Below, one piece after another: positions 8,832-17,549 of a stretch of DNA of 64,000 nt (the first letter of the stretch is position 1; each line of letters begins with the position of its first letter). This DNA is from Clostridia bacterium (GTDB lineage: Bacteria; Bacillota; Clostridia; Lachnospirales; Lachnospiraceae). The notes under the pieces are model-generated. The model saw only the letters and a program-made list of their open reading frames with translations. It was not told the DNA's origin and did no database searches. The stretch spans positions 218,953 to 282,952 of the forward strand of contig CAJTAT010000006.1 of assembly GCA_910574475.1 (NCBI GenBank), read 5' to 3'. A program made the translations under genes and the position numbers.

Positions 8832-9785
8832 ATGGACAAGCTTTCCATCATTATCCCCTGCTACAATGAGCAGGAAGCGATTCCCATTTTCTATGACGCA
8901 ATTATTAAAACAGCCAATTCACTTTCTCAGGTTCAGATGGAATTTCTGTTTGTTAACGATGGGTCAAAGGATCAAAGCCTTTTGAAGATGAAGGCTCTGG
9001 CAGAAAAGGACGAGCGTGTGAAGTATGTCAGCTTTTCCAGAAATTTTGGCAAGGAAGCTGCCATGTATGCGGGATTGAGCTATGCATCTGGGGATTATGT
9101 GGCGATTATGGATGTAGATCTCCAGGATCCGCCAGAGCTTTTGCCTGAAATGTATCAGATTATTACCACAGAGGACTATGACTGTGTGGCTACCAGACGC
9201 GTGACCCGAAAAGGGGAGCCGCCTATCCGCTCCTTTTTTGCAAGGATCTTTTACCGGATGATGCACAGGCTGTCTAAGACAGAAATTATGGACGGAGCCA
9301 GGGATTACCGGCTCATGACCCGGCAGTTTGTGGACGAGCTTTTGCGCCTGGGTGAATACAATCGCTTCTCTAAAGGATTGTTTGGCTGGGTAGGTTTTGA
9401 AACGAAGTGGCTGGAGTTTGAAAATGTAGAGCGCAGCGCTGGGGAAACCAAGTGGTCTTTCTGGAAGCTTTTGATCTACAGTATCGAAGGGATTGTAGGT
9501 TTTACGACGGCTCCTCTGGTGATGGCAGCTTTTATCGGCATCTTTTTCTGTCTTGTAGCCTTCGTGGCCATTTGTTTTATTATTATCCGCACCATGCTCT
9601 ATGGAGATCCGGTCTCAGGCTGGCCTTCTATGACTTGTATTATTGTATTTATTGGGGGAATTCAGTTGTTCTGTATGGGGATTTTGGGAGAATATCTCTC
9701 AAAGACTTATATGGAAACAAAGCGGCGTCCCATTTTTATCTGTAAGGAGACGAATGTAGCGGCCAGGAGGGAGGAAGAGTCATGA
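8832..9785 (+). CDS. GT2 glycosyltransferase, GtrB/DPM1-like with two C-terminal helices
   Basis: 317-residue enzyme with IIIPCYNEQEAIP at the N-terminus, VNDGSKDQS, the metal site MDVDLQDPPELLP, and two hydrophobic helices around 235-295. The architecture equals the 5008-5943 protein, but the sequence is clearly distinct, so each probably handles a different sugar. A good AGGAAG site precedes ATG 8832. It overlaps the downstream SGNH gene by 4 bases (ATGA), implying coupled translation. Confidence 0.88.
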   Translation: MDKLSIIIPCYNEQEAIPIFYDAIIKTANSLSQVQMEFLFVNDGSKDQSLLKMKALAEKDERVKYVSFSRNFGKEAAMYAGLSYASGDYVAIMDVDLQDPPELLPEMYQIITTEDYDCVATRRVTRKGEPPIRSFFARIFYRMMHRLSKTEIMDGARDYRLMTRQFVDELLRLGEYNRFSKGLFGWVGFETKWLEFENVERSAGETKWSFWKLLIYSIEGIVGFTTAPLVMAAFIGIFFCLVAFVAICFIIIRTMLYGDPVSGWPSMTCIIVFIGGIQLFCMGILGEYLSKTYMETKRRPIFICKETNVAARREEES

Positions 9786-10861
9786 CACAAAAAGTACTGC
9801 GCCCCCTACTGGCTGTCTTTGTACTACTTTTTGCATTAATGCTGGGCTGGAATGTGAAGCTTCAGCAGGAGGTTGAGAAATATAAGCCCCAGATAGAGGC
9901 TTATCTCCCGGAAGATGTGTATGTAGCCGTGGGAACGACCATTGAGCTGTACAACAATCAGGTAGCCTGGACTGGAATTCGGGAGGGGTACTCTTTTAAC
10001 TGGGACTGTGACGTGGGAGAGAATCGGGAAGATCGGTTCTCTGTCACTGGAAAAGAGGAGCAGATAGGGGAATATCCCCTGACCCTGACTATTTATGATT
10101 ATAATGTCAATGAGATTATGACCCTGAAAAGTACCCTTCATGTAGTAGACAGGGTGCTGGAAAGTGAATATTCCATTATGAATATGGGAGACAGTCTGTC
10201 CAACGGCCGGGAATGGTATCGCACCATTTTCCATTTGTCCGATGGACAGATTACGTTTGCAGGGACACGTGGATGGACGAAGTACAGCCACGAAGGGCGC
10301 AGCGGATTTTCCGCCCAGGACTATTTGAATCCCACAGAGTATTTTTCTGAGGGAGTCAGCGAAGGGATTCAGCCCTTTTACGATCCAGTTCAGGAAATGT
10401 TTGACTGGAACTATTATAAGCTTTACACCGGAAAGGATCCCGATGTAATTCAAATTTTCCTTGGAACCAATGGGCTGAGTGACGATCCGAAAGACACCGT
10501 GGATGCTGTGGCCTCTATGATTAAAAATATTCGCAGGCATGACAAAGAGATTCCCATCTATCTGGTAAATACCATTTACTGGGGGGATCAGGAGAAGATA
10601 GCCACTATGGTTCGCCAGGATGGAACGGCTTTCTTGCCGGGAGAATTCAAAAACCGTTCGGACAAGCGGATCATGGATCTGATGAAGGCAATGGATAAGA
10701 AATTTGCCCATGCCAAGGGCGTGACCTTGATTCCTCTGGCACTGATGCACAATAGCGCAGAGAATTTTCAAGAGGGCGACGCACTGCACCCGGGGGATGC
10801 GGGGGATCAGCAGTTTGCAGATGTCATGTACAGCGTCTACTGTGGGACATTGGAAGATTAG
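9782..10861 (+). CDS. Membrane-anchored SGNH/GDSL-type hydrolase or acyl-acceptor protein
   Basis: 359 residues: N-terminal signal anchor (about residues 8-25), a small beta domain (50-120), then an SGNH domain. The blocks are MGDSLSNG (Ser nucleophile, near 138), FLGTNGLSD (Asn block) and EGDALHPGDAG (Asp/His pair near 335). All expected catalytic residues are present, unlike the more divergent 2325-3392 protein. It probably acts outside the membrane on an ester group of the surface polymer, either removing it or moving it on. It is cotranscribed with GT2 and GT-C genes. Confidence 0.8.
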   Translation: MTQKVLRPLLAVFVLLFALMLGWNVKLQQEVEKYKPQIEAYLPEDVYVAVGTTIELYNNQVAWTGIREGYSFNWDCDVGENREDRFSVTGKEEQIGEYPLTLTIYDYNVNEIMTLKSTLHVVDRVLESEYSIMNMGDSLSNGREWYRTIFHLSDGQITFAGTRGWTKYSHEGRSGFSAQDYLNPTEYFSEGVSEGIQPFYDPVQEMFDWNYYKLYTGKDPDVIQIFLGTNGLSDDPKDTVDAVASMIKNIRRHDKEIPIYLVNTIYWGDQEKIATMVRQDGTAFLPGEFKNRSDKRIMDLMKAMDKKFAHAKGVTLIPLALMHNSAENFQEGDALHPGDAGDQQFADVMYSVYCGTLED

Positions 10862-10919
10862 AGAAACGGGGCTTATCATGGAGCCTTCGGCAGGAGCTTC
10901 AAACTGACAGGAGGAGATT

Positions 10920-12506
10920 ATGCTGAATCGGGCATATACAGGGGCTTTACGGTTTTTTGAAAAGTATTACTGGATATTTTTTGCGGCAGCCTGCCTGACG
11001 CTTACCTTTTACTGCTTTCGATGTCTGGATGTGCAGTATGTGGATTCCTGGGATGAAGCCAGACATGGAGTAAATGCCTATGAGATGATACAAAACGGGG
11101 ATTATATTCGGCATACCTATAATTATCAGGTGGACGACTGGAATTTAAAGCCCTCCATTAGTTATTGGGGAATTGTTTTGGGGTTTCGCCTCTTTGGCTA
11201 TACAGTGTTCGGCCTTCGGTTCTGCTCTGCTTTGGCCTATCTCCTGACAGGGGTTGCAGTGAGCTTGTTTGCAAAGAGATACAGTAAAGAGGCGTCCATT
11301 CTAGTACTGGGATTTTTCTGCGCTAATCTAAGGCCTCTGTCGGCTCACCTGGCCAGATCAGGCGATGCAGACGCATTGTACCAGCTTTTCTTTACTCTGG
11401 CTATTCTGGCTATGTTTCAGATTCGAAAAGACAGGAAAAATTTGTATTTCTGCGGGTTAATGTTTTCTCTGGCCTTTTTGACCAAAAGCTGGCACGCGGG
11501 AATGATAGCAGTGATTGGAGGCTTGTATCTGCTAATTTCCCGGGAGATCTTACGGTTAAAGCTAAAAGAATGGGGCTTTTTTCTCTTGTCTGTCTTTGCT
11601 CCCCTTTTGTTCTGGTTTGGATGGCGGTACACGAAGGACGGATTTTATTTTCTCCAACAGATGATAGAGGTGGATTTGCTGGCTCGCACCAAGGGGGCCA
11701 ATTATGAGGGGCATGAATTCCCATTTACTTTTTATTATGATACTGTTTTTGGAAACGAGGCCTTTATTTACCGGTGGCTTTTGCTGATCTGTATTGCAGG
11801 CGCCCTGATAAGCCTTTATGTCATGTTTAAGAAGGGATCCTGGGACAGGATTGGTCTGGAGGAAAGCTGCGGATATCTGCTGTGGTTTTTTGTACCCTTT
11901 CTTGGATTTTCCCTGATTCGCACAAAGCTGATCTGGTACTGTTATCCCTGTATTGTTCCTCTCTTTCTGGGGGCGGCAGTGTTCTTGGGGAAACTTTTGC
12001 GTACTTTGGCCTCTCCAACTGAGAGATCCGATGGAGTAGAAACACACTCTGCAGAGATAGAGAAGAGCAGAGCATGGAGAGAAGCTCTTCACGGTGGCTG
12101 TGCATGGCTTGTGGCCACAGGTTGTATCTTCCTGGTATTATATTTTATGCGTGATACCTATCTCACAGTGATACGCGGCGCACATGGAGACAGCTTTCAG
12201 ATGTTTGTCCAGGACAGCGTTCAGAGGGGCTCGGACTATGCCGGGCGCAAGGCTTATGTAATGGTTCCCAACGAGAACCCGGAGGATTTGGGGACTTGGG
12301 ATCAGAATATGCTGTTTCTGGCAGAGATCAGTGGGGATTTTCACTGTGTGGATGGAGGCCTGGAAGGGTTTTTGGAAGAAAAGGAGCCGGCAGTCCTTTA
12401 TATGGAGCTGAAGAGGTATTTGCAGTATGAGGAAGAGCTGAAGGGAATACAGGTGCTGTACCGAAATCGGAATGATCAGTATGTGCTTTTAGGAAACCTT
12501 CCTTGA
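10920..12506 (+). CDS. ArnT/PMT-like GT-C glycosyltransferase
   Basis: 528-residue polytopic protein. Near residue 40 it has VDSWDEARHGVNAYEM, matching the first extracytoplasmic loop of ArnT/PMT-type GT-C enzymes with its catalytic Asp-Glu. LAKSGDADALYQLFF-like and KSWHAGM segments follow. About eleven helices are visible, then a soluble C-terminal part. GT-C enzymes of this type move a sugar from a polyprenyl-phosphate carrier to an acceptor at the outer face. It has a good AGGAGG site before ATG 10920. The substrate is unknown. Confidence 0.85.
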   Translation: MLNRAYTGALRFFEKYYWIFFAAACLTLTFYCFRCLDVQYVDSWDEARHGVNAYEMIQNGDYIRHTYNYQVDDWNLKPSISYWGIVLGFRLFGYTVFGLRFCSALAYLLTGVAVSLFAKRYSKEASILVLGFFCANLRPLSAHLARSGDADALYQLFFTLAILAMFQIRKDRKNLYFCGLMFSLAFLTKSWHAGMIAVIGGLYLLISREILRLKLKEWGFFLLSVFAPLLFWFGWRYTKDGFYFLQQMIEVDLLARTKGANYEGHEFPFTFYYDTVFGNEAFIYRWLLLICIAGALISLYVMFKKGSWDRIGLEESCGYLLWFFVPFLGFSLIRTKLIWYCYPCIVPLFLGAAVFLGKLLRTLASPTERSDGVETHSAEIEKSRAWREALHGGCAWLVATGCIFLVLYFMRDTYLTVIRGAHGDSFQMFVQDSVQRGSDYAGRKAYVMVPNENPEDLGTWDQNMLFLAEISGDFHCVDGGLEGFLEEKEPAVLYMELKRYLQYEEELKGIQVLYRNRNDQYVLLGNLP

Positions 12507-12518
12507 CCAACCTCCCCT

Positions 12519-12549
12519 TTTGCGCTATTCTATATACAATATAGCAATT
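12519..12549 (+). terminator. Small hairpin with T-run between GT-C genes
   Basis: GCTATT and AATAGC arms are followed by a TTTTTT run in the 57-base gap before the next gene. It would be a weak intrinsic terminator, perhaps a partial one, because the following gene has its own CGGAGG site immediately after. Confidence 0.45.
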
Positions 12550-12563
12550 TTTTCGGAGGTCTC

Positions 12564-14786
12564 ATGTATACACTAGTACTTTTCCTATTAGCTATTTTCA
12601 GTCTCTACATTGGCGCCTGGGCGTTCCTTCGGTGGGATGCTTCCTGGCTTCGAAATATGAATATGGTTCCAATTCAGATTTTAATTATTCTGGTTGGAAT
12701 CATTTTCTTATGTGCCATGCTCCTTTTGGTTTATCGGTTTCTGCAAAGATTAGAGGATCAAAAGCTAAAGCGCCTGGCTCTTATCTGTATGGTGATTCTC
12801 ACGGTGGGACAGCTCCTTTTGCTGTTTCTCATCCGTCCCATGCTGCGCTATGATCAACTGAAGACCTTTGATATGGCTGTGGAAATGCTGCGTACTCATA
12901 CCATTTCTGAAACCTATGAGACCGGTTATTTTGCCCGTTATACAAATAATTACCCCATCACTATTTTGACCTACTGGTTTTTGCTTGTTCTGTCTAAACT
13001 GGGTGTGCAGGAAGTTCTTTTTATGCCTGCTGTACAGCTGGTGAATATTGTCTGCATCCTGGGTTCTGTCTGGCTGGGATATCTGATTGTAAAAGAATTA
13101 AAAAGCCGTCGGGAGGCTGTCTTTTATTTAATCGTTTGTGTATTATGCCCTCTTTCCTATGTGTGGGCCGGATTTTTCTACACGACTACCTGTTCCATGC
13201 CGTTTCTTATGGGGATTCTCTATCTGTATCTGCGAATACCAAAGGCTCAGACTGTACTGCAGCGCACTTTACTGGGGGGACTCTGGGGGGCTGTCCTGAT
13301 CCTTGGATACAAACTGCGGGCCACAGCTATGATTGCCTGGATCGCAGCAATGATTGTAATTATCTTAAAGCTTTGGAAACTGTTTATCTCTTCTAAAAGC
13401 GGACAAGCCAAAGCAGAGCTCCTTCGTAAGATATGTAAAAAATATGTCACTGCCGGAGCAGCCTTTTTACTCACAGCAGTACTCTCCCTTGGATTCTGGA
13501 GCTCAGTTACAGACCGCTATGTGACCTTTGACTACAAAAATACTGGATTTCCCATGATCCATTGGATCATGATGAGCGCCCGCTGGGATGGGGCCTACGA
13601 TCTGACAGATGAACTCTATACCTTTAGCTTCGAGACAAAGGAGGAAAAGATAGAGGCGGATAAAAAAGTCCTTTTAGAGCGTATTCGGGAAGCGGGCCCT
13701 GTGGGTCTTATCTCTCTGGCTGGCCGGAAGCTTCTGAATACCTGGGTGGATGGAACAGACACATATCCCATAGAAAATGATTTTTGTCATTATAGTAGGC
13801 TTTATGATTACCTATTTGGAAATAAAAGTGGTTTTCTGACTATCTATTCCCAGGTGATCCGGGCCTTTCAGATGGTGGTCATAGGACTTATGGCTCTCTT
13901 TTCCCTGGTTAAGCTTTGGCACCGAAGGGACCTGCCGGGTCTTTTCCTCATCCAACTGACCTTATTGGGGGGGATGGCATTTCATTTAATCTGGGAGACC
14001 AACCCTCTCTATAGCATTAGTTTTACCTTCCTGGGCCTCATTCTTCTGACAGACGGAATTGTCTGTCTGGCAGAGCAAAAAATATTTGCTCCTGTCCTTA
14101 AAAAGGGATGGATAGGATGCGCAGGCGCATTAGTTTTGCTTCTTATTTTATTGATATTTGGAAAAAAAGAACTGGTGGAGACGCCCATTGAAGAAAATCA
14201 TTACTGTGTTAACCAATACCAGTATGCAGGCGGTTTTGCCGGCTATGTGACAGACTACGAACAGACTTATGTGCAGACCTTTACCACAGATCGACCTTTT
14301 AACCGGATCTCTGTCCATGCAGTGAACTCTGTGGGAGAATACAACCAGTCGGCATTTCTTGTAAAACTGACGGCAGAGGATGGGACGGTTTTGTATGACA
14401 ACGATCGCTTTCTTTCAGGTATGGTTGTAGCCAACACTCCTTATGAATTTCAACTGGATCCCGTGATTCCAGAGGGACCGACTACTTATACTCTGGAAAT
14501 TACCCCTGGTTACATCGAAGGAGAAAACAGTCTGGAATTCCTTTCCTACAATACAGGAAATTGTGATATGTATTCGGGTGGGACACTTACTGTAGGAGGA
14601 GAAGAACAGAAATATGGCGATTTGACATTCGCAGTCTACGAGTATAAAGTCACCACGTATTTTGACCTCAAAGTTTACCTGATTCTCTGTGCCGGACTAT
14701 TGGTACTGGCAGGGGGGATTACGTTTGGGATGAGATATTGGTTTTATTTAGAGGGTTACAAAATATCTGGGGATATTGAAAAATAG
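12564..14786 (+). CDS. Large polytopic membrane protein, GT-C-like paralogue of 5884-8004
   Basis: 740 residues with about thirteen hydrophobic helices, then a beta-rich outer domain (around 560-690) and a final helix. It aligns along its length with the minus-strand protein at 5884-8004 (shared AVEMLRTHT, NNYPITILTYWFL, GGMAFHLIWETNPLYSIS and PVIPEGPTTYTLEI blocks), so the two arose by duplication. Function is inferred as a glycosyltransferase or polymer-modifying enzyme from topology and neighbours. The gene closes the glycan cluster, and a strong terminator lies 64 bases downstream. Confidence 0.78.
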   Translation: MYTLVLFLLAIFSLYIGAWAFLRWDASWLRNMNMVPIQILIILVGIIFLCAMLLLVYRFLQRLEDQKLKRLALICMVILTVGQLLLLFLIRPMLRYDQLKTFDMAVEMLRTHTISETYETGYFARYTNNYPITILTYWFLLVLSKLGVQEVLFMPAVQLVNIVCILGSVWLGYLIVKELKSRREAVFYLIVCVLCPLSYVWAGFFYTTTCSMPFLMGILYLYLRIPKAQTVLQRTLLGGLWGAVLILGYKLRATAMIAWIAAMIVIILKLWKLFISSKSGQAKAELLRKICKKYVTAGAAFLLTAVLSLGFWSSVTDRYVTFDYKNTGFPMIHWIMMSARWDGAYDLTDELYTFSFETKEEKIEADKKVLLERIREAGPVGLISLAGRKLLNTWVDGTDTYPIENDFCHYSRLYDYLFGNKSGFLTIYSQVIRAFQMVVIGLMALFSLVKLWHRRDLPGLFLIQLTLLGGMAFHLIWETNPLYSISFTFLGLILLTDGIVCLAEQKIFAPVLKKGWIGCAGALVLLLILLIFGKKELVETPIEENHYCVNQYQYAGGFAGYVTDYEQTYVQTFTTDRPFNRISVHAVNSVGEYNQSAFLVKLTAEDGTVLYDNDRFLSGMVVANTPYEFQLDPVIPEGPTTYTLEITPGYIEGENSLEFLSYNTGNCDMYSGGTLTVGGEEQKYGDLTFAVYEYKVTTYFDLKVYLILCAGLLVLAGGITFGMRYWFYLEGYKISGDIEK

Positions 14787-14955
14787 ATTTGCATATGCTA
14801 TAATGCCAGTAGGCAAAAGGATATGAGCAGTCCATTTGAACAAAGAGTGAATCCCCCAACTGTACGCACATACAGTTGGGGGATTCTTCTTTTCTTTTAT
14901 AGTGGCAAAGCACACCGCCCACAACAGTAATGATAAAGGATATGAGCATGTCCAT
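14719..14955 (-). CDS. Small hydrophobic-peptide ORF with strong RBS, toxin-like (tentative)
   Basis: Starting at ATG 14955 the frame reads MDMLISFIITVVGGVLCHYK, a single membrane helix followed by charged residues. The ribosome site is excellent (GGGAGGAGG with 7-base spacing), which is hard to explain in a non-coding gap. The first 30 or so residues resemble small holin-like or type I toxin peptides. The rest is encoded across a perfect 15-bp hairpin and the antisense 3' end of the neighbouring gene, so the long tail may not be functional. I do not recognise a specific family, and expression is unproven. Confidence 0.4.
   Translation of the reverse strand: MDMLISFIITVVGGVLCHYKRKEESPNCMCVQLGDSLFVQMDCSYPFAYWHYSICKSIFQYPQIFCNPLNKTNISSQT
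14850..14899 (+). terminator. Strong intrinsic terminator after the glycan cluster
   Basis: Two perfect 15-base arms (14850-14864 and 14871-14885, beginning AATCCCCC) around a 6-base loop are followed by CTTCTTTTCTTTT. This ends the plus-strand glycan operon. The same DNA is inside the small minus-strand ORF 14719-14955. Confidence 0.85.
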
Positions 14956-15147
14956 AAGAACACCTCCTCCCGTTGCCAGGTATCGGTTGGATAACGAAAT
15001 AATTACACCATATTTTCCTACCATATTATACAAAATTTATCCATATTTCCCCTTTTTCTGCTGCAAAAACATCCATAAAAAATAGAGCTTGTGAAATTTC
15101 AAGAATTTGGTATAATAAAGCCTAAAGGTAAAAAGAAGGAGCATATT

Positions 15148-16482
15148 ATGGGAAAGTATTTTGGAACAGACGGTTTTCGCGGAGAAGCAAATGTAAAGCT
15201 TACTGTGGAACATGCTTTTAAAGTGGGAAGGTATCTGGGATGGTACTATGGGAGAGATCATAAAGCGAAGATTGTGATTGGAAAGGATACGAGAAGAAGC
15301 AGCTATATGTTTGAGTATGCTCTGGCAGCAGGCATTACGGCATCTGGTGCTGACGCTTACCTGTTGCATGTCACCACGACGCCAAGTGTATCTTATGTGG
15401 TACGTACGGAAGGGTTTGACTGTGGAATCATGATTTCTGCCAGCCATAATCCTTTCTATGATAATGGAATTAAGGTCATCAATGGCCTGGGCCATAAGCT
15501 GGAGGCAGAGGTCGAGGAAAAGATTGAAAGATATATTGATGGCAAGGCGGAGGAACGTCCCCTGGCTACAGGCGAAAATATCGGACGTACCATTGACTTT
15601 GCAGCAGGGCGGAATCGCTATATTGGCTATTTGATTTCTCTGCCCACCCGCTCTTTTAAAAATATGCGTGTTGGTTTGGATTGTGCCAACGGCAGCGCAT
15701 CTTCCGTTGCAAAGAGTGTTTTTGACGCTCTGGGAGCCAAGACCTACGTGATTAACAATGAGCCGGACGGTACGAATATCAATACAAATTGCGGTTCCAC
15801 TCATATAGAAGTATTGCAGCAATTTGTAAGAGAACGTCATCTGGATGTGGGTTTTGCCTATGACGGAGATTCTGATCGCTGCATTGCAGTGGATGAAAAT
15901 GGAAATGTAGTGGATGGAGATCTGATCCTCTATATTTGTGGAAAATATATGATGGAACAGAGCGCTCTTCGGCACAATACCATTGTGACGACAGTTATGT
16001 CTAACCTGGGACTTTACAAGGCTTGTGACCGGATCGGTATGAAATATGAAAAGACAGCCGTTGGCGATAAATATGTCTACGAAAATATGGTACAGAACGG
16101 TTTCCAGCTCGGAGGCGAACAGTCAGGACATATTATTTTCAGCAAACATGCTACTACAGGTGACGGAATTCTAACCTCTTTAAAGGTGATGGAAGTTATT
16201 TTGGAAAAGAAACTCTCTCTGGCCACACTGGCATCAGAAGTGAAGATTTACCCACAGCTTTTGCAGAACCTAAAGGTAAAAGATATGGACGCCACCCTAA
16301 ATCATCCTGACGTGGTAAAGGCCATTGCCGAAGTGGAAGAAAAGCTGGGAACAGACGGACGTATCCTGGTGCGCAAGAGCGGCACGGAACCCCTGCTGCG
16401 CGTCATGGTAGAAGCCCTGTCCGACGAGTTATGCGAGGAATATGTATTGCATGTCATCAATGCAATGAAGGGAACATTATAA
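15148..16482 (+). CDS. glmM: Phosphoglucosamine mutase
   Basis: 444-residue phosphohexomutase that converts glucosamine-6-phosphate to glucosamine-1-phosphate for UDP-GlcNAc and wall synthesis. Signatures: YFGTDGFRGEAN at the N-terminus, ISASHNPFYDNGIK (phosphoserine loop), AYDGDSDRCIA (metal-binding DGDSDR) and RKSGTEPLLRVM (phosphate-binding loop). Length and the GTDGxRG start favour GlmM over phosphomannomutase, though GlmM-like paralogues exist in Clostridia. I chose ATG 15148 with AAGGAG upstream; the open frame extends to 15091 but lacks a start signal. It lies 27 bases before a sugar nucleotidyltransferase, a functionally sensible pair. Confidence 0.88.
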   Translation: MGKYFGTDGFRGEANVKLTVEHAFKVGRYLGWYYGRDHKAKIVIGKDTRRSSYMFEYALAAGITASGADAYLLHVTTTPSVSYVVRTEGFDCGIMISASHNPFYDNGIKVINGLGHKLEAEVEEKIERYIDGKAEERPLATGENIGRTIDFAAGRNRYIGYLISLPTRSFKNMRVGLDCANGSASSVAKSVFDALGAKTYVINNEPDGTNINTNCGSTHIEVLQQFVRERHLDVGFAYDGDSDRCIAVDENGNVVDGDLILYICGKYMMEQSALRHNTIVTTVMSNLGLYKACDRIGMKYEKTAVGDKYVYENMVQNGFQLGGEQSGHIIFSKHATTGDGILTSLKVMEVILEKKLSLATLASEVKIYPQLLQNLKVKDMDATLNHPDVVKAIAEVEEKLGTDGRILVRKSGTEPLLRVMVEALSDELCEEYVLHVINAMKGTL

Positions 16483-16509
16483 AGCGGAACTTTAATAGGA
16501 GGTAGAGGT

Positions 16510-17427
16510 ATGAAGAAAACAGCATTAGTAGTAATGGCAGCTGGAATCGGAAGCCGTTTTGGCGGTGGAATCAAGCAGTTAGAGCCTGTAGGTCCAAGCG
16601 GAGAGATTATTATGGATTATTCCATTCACGATGCTTTGGAGGCTGGGTTTAACAAAGTTGTGTTCATCATCCGTAAGGATCTGGAAAAAGATTTCCGGGA
16701 AATTATTGGCAATCGGATTGAAAAGCTTACAGAAGTAGAGTATGCTTTCCAGGAGTTAGATAATCTTCCAGGCGGTTTTAAGAACCCGGAGGGACGCACA
16801 AAGCCCTGGGGAACAGGGCAGGCTGTTTTGAGCTGCAAAGGTCTTTTGAAAGAGCCATTTGTTGTGATTAATGCTGATGATTATTATGGAAAAGAGGCTT
16901 TTGTAAAGGTGCATGATTATCTGGTGCAGGAGCGTCCTTCCAATGGAATTCTGGATTTTTGTATGGCAGGCTTTATTCTGGGAAATACTCTCAGTGATAA
17001 CGGAGCTGTAACAAGGGGCATCTGTAAGGTGGAAAATGGTTATCTGACAGATGTAGTTGAGACTTCAGGTATAGAAAAATTGCCAGATGGCGGCGCAGCA
17101 GTGCCTGGTAAGGATGGAAAGCTGGTTCAAGTGGATGCCAATAGTTATGTGTCCATGAATATGTGGGGATTGACTCCAGAACTTCTGGATGAGATTGAGA
17201 AAGGCTTTATTGAGTTTCTGGGAGATGTAAAGCCGGGAGATCTGAAGGCAGAATATTTGCTTCCGGGAATTATTGACAATCTTTTAAAGAAAAATAAGGC
17301 TACAGTGAAAGTCCTGGAGACAAAGGATAAGTGGTTTGGAGTTACCTATAAAGAAGACAAACAGTCTGTAGTAGATTCTTTCAAACAACTGATTGCTGCT
17401 GGCGTATACAAAGAAAAGCTTTTTTAA
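16510..17427 (+). CDS. Sugar-phosphate nucleotidyltransferase family protein
   Basis: 305 residues with the N-terminal nucleotide-binding loop VVMAAGIGSRFGGGIKQLEP and INADDYYGKEAF (metal site), as in NTP-transferase proteins. KPWGTGQAVL is also typical. It probably makes an NDP-sugar from a sugar-1-phosphate, and glmM directly upstream supplies such a substrate. The motif differs from GalU, RmlA and GlmU, so the base and sugar cannot be named. AGGAGG precedes ATG 16510. Confidence 0.82.
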   Translation: MKKTALVVMAAGIGSRFGGGIKQLEPVGPSGEIIMDYSIHDALEAGFNKVVFIIRKDLEKDFREIIGNRIEKLTEVEYAFQELDNLPGGFKNPEGRTKPWGTGQAVLSCKGLLKEPFVVINADDYYGKEAFVKVHDYLVQERPSNGILDFCMAGFILGNTLSDNGAVTRGICKVENGYLTDVVETSGIEKLPDGGAAVPGKDGKLVQVDANSYVSMNMWGLTPELLDEIEKGFIEFLGDVKPGDLKAEYLLPGIIDNLLKKNKATVKVLETKDKWFGVTYKEDKQSVVDSFKQLIAAGVYKEKLF

Positions 17428-17446
17428 TTGTATTTTAGTGAACAGC

Positions 17447-17500
17447 GATTTGGATGGGCTGAATATCGAGCGCAAACGAGATATTCAGCCCATCCAAATC
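17447..17500. repeat. Perfect 21-bp inverted repeat, terminator-like without a T-run
   Basis: Arms 17447-17467 and 17480-17500 are exact reverse complements around a 12-base loop and lie 19 bases past the nucleotidyltransferase stop. The hairpin would be very stable, but neither flank has a clear U-tract. It may be an mRNA-stabilising or bidirectional stop structure. Confidence 0.75.
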
Positions 17501-17549
17501 CTATCCCTACTATAAAGTAGTATTATTGTAAAAGTTCTACAGGTGAATC

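Noticed and set aside
9836..10879. 347-codon minus-strand open frame
   Set aside because: Antisense shadow of the SGNH gene at 9782-10861; composition and motifs support only the plus strand.
15037..15975. 312-codon minus-strand open frame
   Set aside because: Antisense to glmM, whose motifs are complete.
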